Shown piece by piece: positions 12,619 to 25,300 of a DNA stretch of 64,000 nt (its first letter is position 1; each line of letters starts with the position of its first letter). The position numbers were made by a program, and so were the translations under genes. The notes under the pieces were generated by a model. That model did not search any database, was not told where the DNA came from, and saw nothing but the letters and a program-made list of their open reading frames with translations. The DNA comes from Sinonovacula constricta (lineage: Eukaryota; Mollusca; Bivalvia; Cardiida; Solecurtidae), in NCBI GenBank assembly GCA_007844125.1, contig CM017562.1:61903510-61967509 (forward strand), in the 5' to 3' direction.

Positions 12619-13121
12619 TAAAGGTAGTATTCGACAGCTTGGACCAAACTATTTTTATCAAATAACCATGTGACTCACTGTTACCTGAAAAGGTCCTGCA
12701 AAATGCTGTTCATTAATGCCCTAGATGAGTGTGAACAGTGAAACATAAACCACCATTCCTCATTGCAGACAGGTATTTCCTATCTGAGCTACGCTGCAGA
12801 GAAAGCTATTTTTAACTAAGAAAATCACGTGACAACTTACTTTTGAGGAATATTTATATAGTCATCCGGTTAATCCGCTCTGACGCAGATATATATTTTA
12901 GCAGAGATCAATATCGTGTTTATTTATAGATTTGGAATGAATGAACATTTAGAGTGTTTGTATCAGGATTTTTACTGTCTGTCAATATAGGTAGTGTTCA
13001 AAGCCGTCTTTACTTAAACTAAAGTATGATTTATGCAGAAATTTTACCCAAATTCCCGAAAGCAGTGGTGAGGTATTGTTATATGTATTTGATATAGACA
13101 AACTGTCGGATACCACCTTTA
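12619..13121 (+). mobile_element. MITE-like element, full-length copy 1
   Basis: About 503 bp bounded by imperfect terminal inverted repeats: TAAAGGTAGTATTCGACAGC at the left, and ATAGACAAACTGTCGG then ATACCACCTTTA at the right. It has no coding capacity, and its internal segments recur in the other copies (TCACGTGACAACTTACTTTT, TTTATAGATTTGGAA, TTATGCAG). This copy is the best reference for the family. Its last 56 bp align with the 58-bp minisatellite unit at 1-2687. The superfamily cannot be assigned; bivalve 'pearl' elements are one known group of this general kind. Confidence 0.8.
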
Positions 13122-15449
13122 CGTAGTCAGGGTGTTTTCTGGTGGACCCAACTGATAACCAGACTGTTTTAGTATGCTACTACTCTCTTCACAAAATATG
13201 ATTGAAATGCATGGCTGTGTCCTCTAAAACAATTCACTGATGGCTTCTTAGATCATCATTGAATTTAACACTTCCAGAATGCGAAACATTAATTTGTGTT
13301 TGTTTATATGCAAGAACATCATATTTTACTTTGTTTAATGGTTGTTTGAGTAAGAATTCTTTACCCTTTTGTTAATGCCAAACTATAGCCAACAACTTTA
13401 TAATCTACGGATGATTTGGTCCGGTTTACTAACAATACAGAAACAAGCTACACGTTTTCTATATAGTTACACCTTCCATAAAATTAACACGAAGTATAAT
13501 ATAAACAGTTACAACAAGTTGACATTGTGTGCAGGGAGAAATCATCGTTTTCAATAGCGTTTAATAGTCTTAAGAATTTGGGGGAAATCGAAAAAGAGCA
13601 TAGTAGATCATGTCCAAAATATTTCTAATTCCCTTGTTGTTTACACGTTCGACCTATCAAATGGTCCGTTACAACAATTGTACTGAAGTTAACATAAATG
13701 AGCGATGACAAATAATCGCAAGTTTATTAAAAATATTATTTTTATTGCAAAACCCCAAATGTAACGGTAACCGTATAAAGCCTTCAAGAACATTCTGGAC
13801 AACCAAAAATCACAAATAACACTACATCATCCCTCTTTTATAAAAGAAATGGCCAAACTCCTGATTCTGTGAAGATTTTCCGCGTAATCGTACAGCCAGT
13901 AATTAGTCGAGCTGATGCTTCAAGATACTCTAATGTAGACATTGCCAATTGAACTTCAAGATTTTATCATTTATCAAGAAGGATGTTTGCAATCTGTGTA
14001 ATAAGATGATATTTAATCGTTTGCAAACTCGTGTTATTAAATATAGATTTAACTGAAGACAAATCTTGTTTTAATAAATTACGTTTTGATAGCCTAAACT
14101 AATCAACTTTAGCAAGTTATTACATAAAACACTAGGAATACATTTAGAATTTATATAAAACATTCATTTGCCTGTGGGATTACATGTTAAATCTAATTAT
14201 GCGTTCAACCCCAAATGACCAATGTTGAATCTATTGTGCTTCGAGACAGGTACCAGCATGTCACCCGACCCTGTCCAATACATGGTGATATACGTGATAA
14301 ACATACAAATGTTTAGCTTTTTATTAAAAAGAAGTCGCTTTTGTTTCCTTAGCAACAAAATAACATTATAAACCTTCGATCTCTCTGGGGTTATAACTTT
14401 GAGTTATACAAAAAAGATAAACCCCATCGCAATTTTGACTTGCTATTATATTGCACATATATAGTTGCAAAGAGAGGCAGTATAGTTTGTGGCATTATGT
14501 CATTTATAAATTAAGATAGCAAAAATAGGATAATTAAACATTCCTAAAATGTATAAGTGCATGTGTGACTTAGCGAAACTACGTTCATGCGTGGGTTGTA
14601 ATGAGATCATGTTATCTGTTTATTCAATTGCAAGAGATTTCACAATAAGTCTGATCTCCACCCTCTTACGTCCCACGTGTCTGTAAAACAAACCTTGCTA
14701 TCTTGGTACTTAATTCAATCGAAAGATTGAAAAAATAAATAAACCAAAAACCCGATTTTGGCAGACCGTCTAAAAAGCAATTAATTATCTACAGCATGTG
14801 TCATCAAAATACGTCGTCTGTCCAGATATCAGTTCAAATTTACAAATAAGATGTATAGTCATTATGTTCCATTATGTTTAAATCATTTCTGGAATCATTC
14901 ATTCGCTTGGTAATTGTGACCACTAAAAGACGCTAGTAAAGTTTAAGTATTATCATCAAGTCAATGTATTAATACAGCAAGATTACCCTAGCGATGCTTC
15001 ACTTCAGTGTCCCATATGATGCACCACATACTGCTTTTATTGAACCATCAAATATTGTAAATCAATAAAATTAAATCCGTCCTTTTTCTTTTTTTTTTTT
15101 TGGTATACTAATGTGTTCAATTAAAATTTTATGTTGTCAATGTTGTTATTTCTGTGTTTGTGTCAATATTTTAACCGAATTGAATGTACCCGCCCGATGT
15201 GTTAGTTTTAGCAGTTTTCAGACATTTGTATCAAGAGTCGCAAACCTATAGCTTTAATACAGGACCAAGACTAATATGATGGCTTAAGTTTTTATCTGCC
15301 TAAATATTTAAAATGCATTGCGTTCATTTTGTTTATGTTAATTGTATCTTCAAACTGACAAAAGTTATATATTAAATGCGCTGTCACTGCAAGACATGTT
15401 GAGTTGGCTTTTTAGCTGCATGGATGATTACCTAACATATACTTCAATA
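13122..15449. other. non-coding stretch
   Basis: AT-rich sequence without supported exons. A 62-aa ORF at 13369-13557 has no recognisable features. Confidence 0.55.
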
Positions 15450-15911
15450 TTACTGGAGAGCGGTTCCTCTTATGGAATAACAGTTTTGGCAGTATAATGC
15501 AGAAAGCGAAAACATGAATTCGCAGCTGTTTGGCGTGATATTTTCCAAGAAAACGGCTGATTTTGCCGAGGTTTTCAGTGCATTTTGAAATAACAAAAAG
15601 AGGAAGCAGGCAACAAGAAATACAGCAAAGTAGCAGATAGTCTGGTTTCCAGCATGTTCATCTTGTTGTTGAAAGCGCATATTCTGTGCGGCGTCCGTCA
15701 TATTTCCCATGGTATAGTTTGTGGGTCGCAGTGTACTATAGACATTTTCTGGTACCGCTGATTGTTCCGCTGTCGAGTCTCCGAGTCTCTGTGGAACCGG
15801 CGTAGCACTGCTGGGAACCGCTGGAGCGCGACGTCTATTTATTATTATGTAATAATGCTGCCTGTGCTCGTGGGGGAAAGCGAGTCTTATTGTCGGAGAC
15901 TGGTGCGTCAT
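15450..15911 (-). CDS. hypothetical single-pass membrane protein ORF
   Basis: This 153-codon ORF is not recognised as any family. It has a proline-rich, basic N-terminal half, a tyrosine motif VYSTL near residue 58, sequons near 65, 70, 89 and 124, and one hydrophobic segment at about 92-109 (CYFAVFLVACFLFLLF). The C-terminal third has three cysteines. A type II membrane topology with a cytoplasmic tyrosine motif is possible, but the sequons before the hydrophobic segment would then be unused. The same DNA segment recurs in degraded form near 29140-29520 and 30240-30640, so this may be a repeat copy that happens to be open. No splice sites were needed or found. Confidence 0.35.
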   Translation of the reverse strand: MTHQSPTIRLAFPHEHRQHYYIIINRRRAPAVPSSATPVPQRLGDSTAEQSAVPENVYSTLRPTNYTMGNMTDAAQNMRFQQQDEHAGNQTICYFAVFLVACFLFLLFQNALKTSAKSAVFLENITPNSCEFMFSLSALYCQNCYSIRGTALQ

Positions 15912-18020
15912 TCATTAAACTTTGATCTCTGTACACGACACGCAAAAGTGCCATATATGCAGTTATGTATCTTGCTAATATCAGATCATTTTATAAGCCT
16001 TTGAATATAATTGCAGGAAAAATAATTGAAGTCCAGTGTCAATAATGCTTTACAATTTGTTTAAAACAAATGAAGAATTACTGCTCATAGTTCAATGGCT
16101 CCCCTATCTATGTAACAACAAGTTAATGATCAAAAAAAGATCTGTCGGATTTTTCTCAACGTTCAAAGCGAGATTTTAGGTCTCGATGGTTTTTGAATCT
16201 CAAATGTGATTCTTATTCTAGAAAGGATTCATTCAATTTATTTGGGGATTCACTTAACATTTTAGAGATTGTCAAGAAGCATAAATAATTGAACGAATTG
16301 TACTTTTCCAATAATGCATACCCAAGTATAAGTCGTTATCATTATTTTGCATTCATGCAGCAACAACAACATCGAAATTAGTTTCCTTTATTCGTCCTCA
16401 AAATGGTCATCACAGGTAGAGGTTTCGATAAGATTACCTGTTGCAAATGTAACACGCATATTCAATAAACTCCATAGTAGCATTTACAGTTTGCAAAACA
16501 ACTGCAAAATATGGCTGTTTTGTTATTTGAGTGAATGCTTCTTTCACAAAAATTTACTAAAAGTATTATTAATGTCAAGTCATTGTCTTATTTGTTATGC
16601 TTTCGGCCAGTAAAGGGCCTCATTAATACTGAAATAGTGTTTTTAAAGTGATACCATTATTTATAAAGAAAAAAATTCCAATTTTAATTATGTTTAACAA
16701 TGCTAATCAAAATTTATTTGGAGTTTTGTTTTCATCGTTTGCGCCGCCTGTGATTGGTCGTTATGTCAAGTGCGATATTTAGTGGGAATTTGGACATACT
16801 GAAGTACAGTTTGCGACGTAATAAATAACTCTATCTTTTAATACTTAAATTACTTTTGTGTTTCCCGACTTCAATAGGTAATGGTTAATGCTCGTTAGAC
16901 CTTGTTCTCATATAACTGCAGAGAATAAGAACAGGCTGGGTCTTGTAGCCTTTGACCGAGTCATAGTGAACATGCCCAAAAACATTAATAAAGCTAATTA
17001 TATATGCATTGGTAGCTTGTACCCTGGTAGGTGTCACAAGTCACAACAGGGTCAAACCATTGAACCCATAAGTTTCAGCATAATTTACAGAGCTGATCTT
17101 AAATCGAAACCTTTGAAAAGTATTGCGCAGCTTTCTAGTTTTATTTTGCTTTGCTCTGATTTGAATTGTTTAACTTTTGCTTTGGAGTTGCTAAGAACAC
17201 ATTTTTGTGTCAAATATCTTTTTGCTATAAGATAGTTTTAATGCACATGTATATCGAACATCACGTCGAGAAAAATAACAAGAGACAAATCGACATTATC
17301 ACGAACGTTTGAAACAGTCATCTACACGATCGATGTAGTGTTGACCATGTGGGGTCTACTTGACTCGGACCAAGTTCAAAACAACCGTATTCCCATTTGG
17401 TCATGATTAATAAACTGATGTGTATGTATTTATTAAAATATTATTGACATGCCACTATCGCTGTGATCACTCCTGTGTCACCTTGGTCACATGCGGAAAC
17501 CTTGGTATAGGTTAGCTTACTGTTCCCGATAAAGGGGATATGAACAATATTCGTGAATATTCCCAGCCATAATCGAGTCGTTGGTGTTGACCAAACTCCC
17601 TTATCACCAAGTTTTCGCTTATAATTAGCGGGACGGTTTTGTCATAGCGGACACCCATGCTCGGCTCTAAGAGAGGGAAATGTTGAAATGTTAGAGGCAG
17701 ATAAGAGAGATTAGAATCGAACTTGAATACAATTTGGGTCAATCATTGAGGCCCACGCCCTAGGATAACAGGCTAGAGGCAGAAGGATATAGCAAGGTCT
17801 TCGTATTTCAACTCTCAGGAAACACTTTAAACTTATGAAAAATTGAAGACATTGCGATGTTGTTGACAATCGACAAAAGCATGAATTAAGTGATGCAAGC
17901 ATGGTTATTTGCGTGGATAAGAAGCATGTCAAGATCCTAGAGAAAACTGCTAGACATTTCGACATAAAAAATGATTTTTCAACATGGCCACCGTTGCTTT
18001 CTGAGTTTTTCATGTCTCAT
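15912..18020. other. non-coding stretch
   Basis: No supported exon. ORFs at 16347-16613 and 16888-17235 lack domains, and their composition does not stand out from the AT-rich background. Confidence 0.5.
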
Positions 18021-18433
18021 TAAAGGTATTATGCGATAATTTGAACCACTTTCTTTCCTCTCATACCACTAAGCAAACGATTGTTACCTGAAACTTTTAG
18101 CGAAATACTGTTTAAAGTTAGCTATTTATAAACTATGAAAACCACGTGACAACTTACTTTTGTTACATCAACATCCCGGTAATTAACTCTGACGTAAATA
18201 TCTATTTTAGCAGAAATCCCCATCGTACCTATTTATAGATTTGGAAATAATGGGGATTTTAAGCGTTATATTTTAAGATTTGCACTGTCTAACAATTAGG
18301 TTAATGTTATAAATAGCCTTTACTTTACTTACAGCATAAGTGTATGCAGGAATTATGCATACATTCTCAAGGGCAGGGTTAAGCAGTAAATACATGTATT
18401 AGATACAGGCAAACTGTCGGACACAACCTTTTA
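18021..18433 (+). mobile_element. MITE-like element, copy 2 (degenerate)
   Basis: It shares CACGTGACAACTTACTTTTG, TTTATAGATTTGGAA and the terminal AGGCAAACTGTCGG with copy 1. The left end (TAAAGGTATTATGCGATAAT) is diverged and the right end reads ACACAACCTTTT. Confidence 0.75.
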
Positions 18434-18553
18434 CCTAGTTTATGAAAGTATAAAATAGTGTCACATTTTAAATGTTTTTAAGGGGAGTATCTAGACTTTG
18501 TAATTCCTTATTAGGAAGAAATAAATGGGTTTCATTTGTTTGTTTTTATTTTC

Positions 18554-18597
18554 GGGGTGGGGGAGGGGGGGGGGGGGGGGGGGGGGCTGGGGGAGGG
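18554..18597 (+). repeat. G-homopolymer tract
   Basis: Almost uninterrupted G over about 40 bp with a few T and A. It could form G-quadruplex structures, and its assembled length may be unreliable. Confidence 0.9.
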
Positions 18598-19404
18598 TTC
18601 CGGCAAATATAACTAAAGAAGTTACCGTGAGGTAAAATCTTTCACAGATCATTGAGGTTTATTAAGGAAAACAGTCTTTTTAGCAGTGCGCGGACCGTAC
18701 AGAACTGACTTATACCATCAGAAGTTCTTGAGTAAAATACTTGCATAGAGTTTCTGTTGTTGACCTGTATAAGCTAATAGTTATCAGAATATTCCACGTT
18801 TAATGCTATTTAACCGTGTTTGCGAATTCACAAGTATAAGAGTCTGATAATCAAAAGAAATTAGCTACTTTAAGATTATGAAGATTAATTTGGGGTATTT
18901 TGAATGCTACGCGAATTTGAAGCCCATAATTTCAAGCTTTTCGAAATAGACTCATTATCCCTATGTGCAAATTTCAATCAGCATTTCATTATTTATGCCT
19001 CGCGCCGCAGTGGGTCGTCAACAAAGGCTGTATAAACATTCTTAACTTAGAAAAGATTTCGAAAGAAAAAAAATACTGTTTCCTCAAGACGTCCGCTAAT
19101 TTTTAAACTTCCGATGGAGACGATGTAGTTAACGTACCGTATCTTGTCCTCAGTGCTCTAACGCATACATTATACAAATTCCCATCGTGTTCAATGTTTT
19201 TTGGATGGCTAAAGCAACCCAAAGTAATATGTAAAGGCACTGTGTAAATAAAGATCATTGTAATCGGTGGTGCTGCGAAGATACATGTCTTCCGTTTTAT
19301 CAATAATCAGAAAATTGCTATAATGACCATAACTGTGGGATTTATATTCAATCAAACTATCCTTTCCACCAGTATTGTTGCAATATCTGTTCGTGTGTAT
19401 AGCT
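18598..19404. other. non-coding stretch
   Basis: Nothing recognised beyond AT-rich single-copy-looking sequence. Confidence 0.5.
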
Positions 19405-20029
19405 TACAGGTGGTATCTGACAATTTGAACCAAACGATCTTAGAGTCGCCGACTTGTAACACCTCTGACTGCTTAGCCCCTCACCGCGTAGTGGGAAGGT
19501 CTTCCAGCTGACCTACGGAGCGCCAGTGGTTCTACCCAGTCATTTGTCTGGGGTCTTCCTCCACCAAAATAGCCGGACGTCGCTATAATGATCATATTTG
19601 GTCGCTGCGATGTGTTTAAAAAACAACAACAACCTAAAACAATTAAATAATGTATAGTTATCTGAACAGATCCCGCGAAATGCCACAATCATCATTACAA
19701 ACATGTACTTTCTACCTGAGGAACGCTGCACAGCCAGCTATTTTAAACTAAGAAAACCACGAGATCATTTACTTTTGAAAACACGTTGTTCAGCCTAATC
19801 ATCCCGGTAATCCGTTGTGTCGCCGATGTCTATTTTTAGCGGTATTCTAAGAAAAACAACAACATATTTATGGATTTTAAAAGAGCTGTCTAACAAATGA
19901 GAAAATGTTCATTATCGCCCTTGCTTAGGCTAAAGTAAACGTTTTTGAAGAAATTATGCAGATATTAAAACACGAGTTGTATATTGTTACATGTATTTCA
20001 TATAGGCAAACTGTCGGATAGCACCTTAA
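19405..20029 (+). mobile_element. MITE-like element, copy 3, interrupted by another repeat
   Basis: Left end ACAGGTGGTATCTGACAATT and right end TAGGCAAACTGTCGGATAGC match the family's inverted termini. The internal block from about 19710 (TTAAACTAAGAAAACCACGA onward) follows copy 1. Between about 19440 and 19700 unrelated sequence is inserted, part of which resembles 47384-47575. Confidence 0.7.
19445..19615 (-). repeat. dispersed repeat, copy A, inside a MITE
   Basis: Read on the minus strand it contains CGTCCGGCTATTTTGGTGG and GTAGGTCAGCTGGAAGAC. These correspond to CGTTCAGCTATTTTAGTCG and GCAGGTCAGCTTGCAGAC in 47384-47575. The layout suggests a SINE-like dispersed family, but no end was defined. 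Confidence 0.5.
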
Positions 20030-21532
20030 ATATTCTATTAACAGTAATAATTCGTCAAAATTCATAGGTTGACTTTGAACAAAATAAGGTTATGGAGATG
20101 TTTGATCGCTCAACGTCGTTGTTATATTTCCAAAAACACATGTAACGGCAGCGTTTTCAGTGCTTTTGTTATTTTCAGAATACTAATGCAATACATTTTT
20201 TAAGCGTTTAACCTTTTGTACCTTAATGAAAGTATAAGTATACATGCCTCACTCCTTGTGATTTTAATATATTTTTTTCGCCATTGAACAAAATGTCGGC
20301 ATGTGCCTATAGTGTCTATTGCTTTATAGACGTTAGTTTAAACCAATTTATTTATTTTCGATTGGGAAACAAGTTCTTTCAGCTGATATTACTCCCTCTT
20401 GACTGCCCACTTCCTGGGTAGAACCAGTACTCAGGTACTGCATGCCTAGAGCATTGTGCAGTAAATAGTTTTGCTCAATGATTGACATCACGTGTTCAGT
20501 TCAGCGACCCGGTCGAAGTTGAACAAATTTGTACTTTCAAAATCTTCTTACAAGAAATAAAAATTTTGTTCTAGTACATTGAATAATGGATCAAACTGTT
20601 ACCTTTTATCACTAGATACGTGAACATGATATCCTTCCAAACACCACGTTGTTTTAGGTCGTGAGAAATACAAGTATTACGGCGCGATTTCTAAAAGTCA
20701 GCCATTTGTAGCCAAACAACATTGTAGATCTTAACACTGGTCATGTGAAAATATACATCACGTGTATACGTCAGCCATAAACAGAGCACTGGTTGGCTCG
20801 AAAACAATTTTTAAATTAATATGAAGTGGGGACCGTGCGGTTATTTTGTGTCATATTCATTATATTACATTTCATTATATTACGTACACCTTGCTGTGAC
20901 CAAGGCGCTTTAAGGTATTTTTTAAAGATTTTGGTGCGAATAGAAAACAAACACTACAACAAACGTTTGAAATCTTTTAGACGTTAGCGCTCGTCTTTTG
21001 TATAGTTATTCAGTATTTGTTTTAAAGTTCACTTCTGTAACATGTACAACCGACGTCACCTATATTAATACTTCAATAGTTGGTGCATGCCTCATCCAAG
21101 TCCATGTGCCGACGTTAATATTCCCGGCATCTTGCGAGAGCCCTTTGTGGATTTACCTTAGCCGTGCTAATACTGCTATGGATCACCGACAAATCTGATA
21201 CGACTAAAAGATGACATTTAACGCATACATTACTTTACAAGTCGACTTTGTGTAAGCCTAAAGATGCACGAACATAGCAGGGATTTATAGACTGAAACAG
21301 AGTAATACGTTGTCTTACACGCGTGGGCTGTTTGTGACTGAAAGACAGAAATCCTAAACTGTGTATTTTTTTCTATCTCAAATTGTCCACTAGAGTCAAT
21401 TTGCTCTAATAAAGACTACATTTTGGTAATATCTTGATCCTTATATAACTGATTGTTTTATTATTTAACCATATGTAGCCTAGGTTTTTGCGACTGACAT
21501 ATTACCTATATTTTCTGATAAAAATAAAAATG
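20030..21532. other. non-coding stretch before the LTR element
   Basis: No supported exon. A 66-aa ORF at 20998-21198 has no recognisable domain. Confidence 0.5.
21529..21532. repeat. target-site duplication, left copy (AATG)
   Basis: AATG precedes the TGTAG start of the 5' LTR and is repeated at 28439-28442 after the 3' LTR. Confidence 0.8.
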
Positions 21533-22332
21533 TGTAGTGCAAATTAAGCGATGCAAGTAACGAGTTTGCCCGAGTCAGGTAATTACTTCCCTTTATACAA
21601 ATATACCGCCCGAGATATGGAATTACTCCCCTTTAATAATTGTCCAATGTTCTAGATAGTACAATCTACCTGTCGGAACGTAAAACTAAATCTGGATATA
21701 TAATTGCAGTTTTTGCAAGTCGAGAGATGCGAGAGGAAACTCTCATATTTTGCTTGCTGACCATCGCTTGGTTAGTTATAAGCGGTCCGAGATTCAGGCT
21801 TCTGTTATCTGGCCTTTTGAGGTTGCAGGTGCAAGCCGGTCAAGCTTCCAGTGGGATCGTTCGCGAAGGCACGCCTACAAGCCCCAGAGTCGGAAGGCCG
21901 CGCTTAATCCGGTAGCTGAAGAGGGCTGGTGCTCTTAGCTTGTGGGTGCAAGCCGGTCAGGCTTCGAGTGGGCAACGGCAGTGGGATCGTTCGCGAAGGC
22001 GCGCCGTACAAGCCCCGAGAAGGGAGACCGCGCTTAATCCTGCACTAGGAGCTTGCAGCCTGGCATTATATGTTTTGTGATTGTATGTGTTGCGTTAGTG
22101 TGCTAGGTAGGATTCTGTTAGCTAAGTAGGCTTGGTGTAGTGTGTGTGTCGGCTCCCTCCATTCTGTATTGTCGGTTTCTTCGTAGGGCTCGGGCGCACA
22201 TAGGTTCGCTTGAGATCAGGCAGACCGTGTAAAATAGTTTTTGCATACTTAGTCTTATTTGTATAGCTAGGTCGTATTGAAACCATCTGTGTGTGTGCGC
22301 CCAGCAACTCGTGCCCCGCTCGGCACGTTACA
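21533..22332 (+). repeat. 5' LTR (800 bp)
   Basis: It differs from the 3' LTR by one substitution seen near 22069 (attAtatg against attGtatg), a 2-bp insertion in CTCTCATATTTTGC, and a 13-bp deletion next to CCAGTGGG. It holds an internal imperfect tandem duplication (21829-21910 and 21946-22040). It should supply the promoter of the element; no clear TATA box was recognised. Confidence 0.96.
21829..22040 (+). repeat. imperfect direct duplication inside the LTR
   Basis: Two copies of GTGCAAGCCGGTCA followed by GGGATCGTTCGCGAAGGC and CGCGCTTAATCC, offset by about 117 bp. The block is GC-rich compared with the rest of the window and is also present in the 3' LTR, so it predates this insertion. 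Confidence 0.9.
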
Positions 22333-22337
22333 ATAAT

Positions 22338-22355
22338 TGGTGGCAGCGGTGGGAT
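22338..22355 (+). promoter_or_regulatory. primer-binding site for tRNA-Leu
   Basis: TGGTGGCAGCGGTGGGAT starts 5 nt after the 5' LTR. Its complement ends ...CCCACCGCTGCCACCA, the 3' end of metazoan tRNA-Leu including CCA. This would prime minus-strand DNA synthesis. Confidence 0.85.
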
Positions 22356-22392
22356 ACTGTGACATCCATACTTGTCACGCCCAGGCTTCAAT

Positions 22393-25300
22393 ATGGAGGG
22401 GAGCGATGATAGATTGTCCCGTTTAGAAGAAGAGTTGGCTACGTTGAAGCTAGAGCACGAGGGCATCAAACTGGAGAATGCAAACCTAAGAGTAGAGGTG
22501 GAGTTGCTGTCTGTTAGATGTGAGGTTGCGGAAATGAAGGCACAAATGACGCCGCGTCCCGGGAGTCATACAGAGCTGTTGTCGACTCGGACAACTGAGG
22601 CTAAACAGAAACGTAGGCTCCCAGAAATCCCGGCGTATGTAGGAGCCAGAGCTCCCAGTATCATCAGCATTGATGTCCCCAGGACGCCAGAGGCTGCAGG
22701 GAGGACTAAAGACTCACTGGTGACTCCGTTGCATGGGATCAATGAAGCCAACATCACATTTCGACGGCCAAAGGCCTCAACGAAGCCAGTTACACGGGTG
22801 AAAGCAGCGACATACGATGGTGTCAGCTCGTGGCGAGATTTCAAGGCACACTTTGAAACTTGTGCGGAGATCAATGGATGGTCGTATGTGGAGCAAGGGC
22901 TGTATCTGGCAGTGTCACTGAGAGGCCAGGCACAGGGCGTCTTGAGCAATCTAGCTGGGAACGCGAGAGACTATGACTCGCTTGTCTTAGCTCTCGAGGA
23001 ACGATTTGCTCCACCAAACCAGACAGAGTTGTATCGAGTACAACTGAGGGAGCGCAGGCAACGGGCTTCAGAGAGTCTTGCTGAGTTAGGCCAGGATATT
23101 AGAAGGCTGACAAACCTCGCTTACCCGTCGGCTCCCATGGACGTGAGGGAGACATTGGCCAAAGAGCAGTTTCTGGATGCTCTGCATAATGTTGAGATGA
23201 GGCTCCGTGTGAAGCAGTCACGGCCATTTAGCCTCAACGATGCAATCCGCCATGCTGTGGAGTTGGAGGCTTTCAACAAAGCCGAGAGAGCGAAGGTTGA
23301 TGGGCAGGGCATCGTACAAGTGTCCAGTAGTGAGAATGTATTGCTCGAGAAGATGGAGAAGCTTCAGACCTTCATGCAAGAAATGAGTAAAGAGCTGAAT
23401 ATTCTGAAAAAAAGAGCACATACACCACAACATTCTGAACGTGCGGCGCGTCAAGGCTCAGAGCGTCGGTGTTATGGTTGTGGCTCCAAAGAGCACGTAT
23501 TGAGGAATTGCCCTACCAGGTTCAGACGGAGAGGGGGACAAAGACCTCAGGCTCCATCTTCAAAGCAAGAGAATCCGCGTGAAAGTGTTGGTAGGATCGG
23601 CAGTGGATTATACCTCCCCGCAAAATGCCTAGGAGTAAGTTTACTCGGATTGATAGACACGGGTGCTTCAATATCTGTTCTATCGTCACGGGTGTGGAAT
23701 GTTGGCACGCAGGAAGCAAGAAGCCCGTTGATGCCATATGATACAGAGTTGTATACCGCATCAGGGGACCCGTTGCGAGTGAAAGGTGTCACAGAGCTAT
23801 CGGTGGGGATTGGAGATGAAGTCCTGACTACAAAGGTTGTCGTGGCTAATATTGACTGTGATCTTCTTCTCGGCCTGGATTTCATGGAAGCTCATTGTTG
23901 CAAACTTGATTTAGTGCGTCAGAAGATCGAAGTAAGGGGGAAATTGTTACAGCTAAAAAGAGCATTCAGTGGAGGCTGTTACCGAGTACGTCTTTCAAAA
24001 GACACACTGATACCTGCTAGAACAGAGGTTGTTGTGCAGGGAAGCGTACTTGCGTATAAAAATGATTGTACTGGACCTTACTTGGTAGAACCTTCGAAGA
24101 AAATGTTAGAGAAAGGAACGTCCCTGGTCGCCAGATCCTTGGTTGATGGGTCTTCAATGGTGCCTGTCCGTATAATGAATGTGTCAGAGGAAGAGCAACT
24201 ACTCCATCAGAACACTGTTGTGGCAAGCATTAGTCCAGTTCTGGTCGAATTGGGGCATCGCAGTCTGAATAAGCGTACCGACGTTCCAAAGCATTTACAC
24301 GAACTGTACTCACGTTCTGTCCAAGGCATGGAGCCAGAGCAACAGAAGAGTGTTGCCGAGCTGTTGACCAGGCATTCGTCGGCCTTTTCGACCAGCGATG
24401 AGGACTTGGGTAGAACCGGAGTGGTTAGACACAAGATAAATACAGGTGATGCCCAACCAATTAAGCAGCCGCTAAGAAGAGCCCCTGTGTACTTGAACGC
24501 CGACATTGATGAACACATTTCCGACATGCTTCGGCGTGGAATTATTCAGCCGTCCACAAGCCCCTGGGCAAGTGGTATCGTGATGGTTACCAAGAAAGAT
24601 GGCACAAAGCGCTTCTGTGTTGACTATAGGCGCTTGAATGATGTGACCCTAAAAGATTCATACCCGCTCCCACGCATCGATGATTCTCTTGATCAGTTGG
24701 CGGGTGCACAGTGGTTTTCATGCCTGGACCTTAACGCAGGGTACTGGCAGGTAGAGCTTGATGAGGCGGACAGAGAGAAGACTGCGTTTTCATCCAGACA
24801 AGGGTTGTTTGAATTTCGAGTCATGCCTTTTGGCCTGTGCAATGCCCCAGCAACCTTTGAACGCCTGATGGAGACGGTCTTGGCTGGACTGAATTGGCAA
24901 ATATGCCTTATATACTTAGACGATGTAATTGTACACGGGCGGACTTTTGAGGAAATGCTTCATAATCTCGACCAAGTTTTCACAAGACTCAGTTCAGCAG
25001 GCCTCAAATTGAAGCCAAAGAAATGCCAGCTGTTCCGAGATGAGGTTCAGTATCTCGGTCACATTGTGTCTAGGAATGGCATAAGGACAGATCCTGCAAA
25101 GGTAGAAGCCATAAGAGAGTGGCCGGAACCTAGGTGCCTTCGCGAGGTGCGGTCATTCCTTGGTTTGTGCGGGTACTATCGTCGATTTATTCGCGATTTC
25201 GCCAAGATTGCCAAGCCTCTTCACAGACTGACTGAAAAGGGAGAAAAATTCGACTTCGACACGAGTTGTCGAACTGCCTTTGCCACGTTGAAAAGATGCT

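Noticed and set aside
22372..22392. TTG start for gag-pol at 22372
   Set aside because: A normal ATG lies 21 nt downstream in the same frame; a non-ATG start is not needed.
22122..22469. Minus-strand ORFs in the LTRs and gag-pol region
   Set aside because: Shadows of the plus-strand element or unstructured LTR translation; no domain seen.
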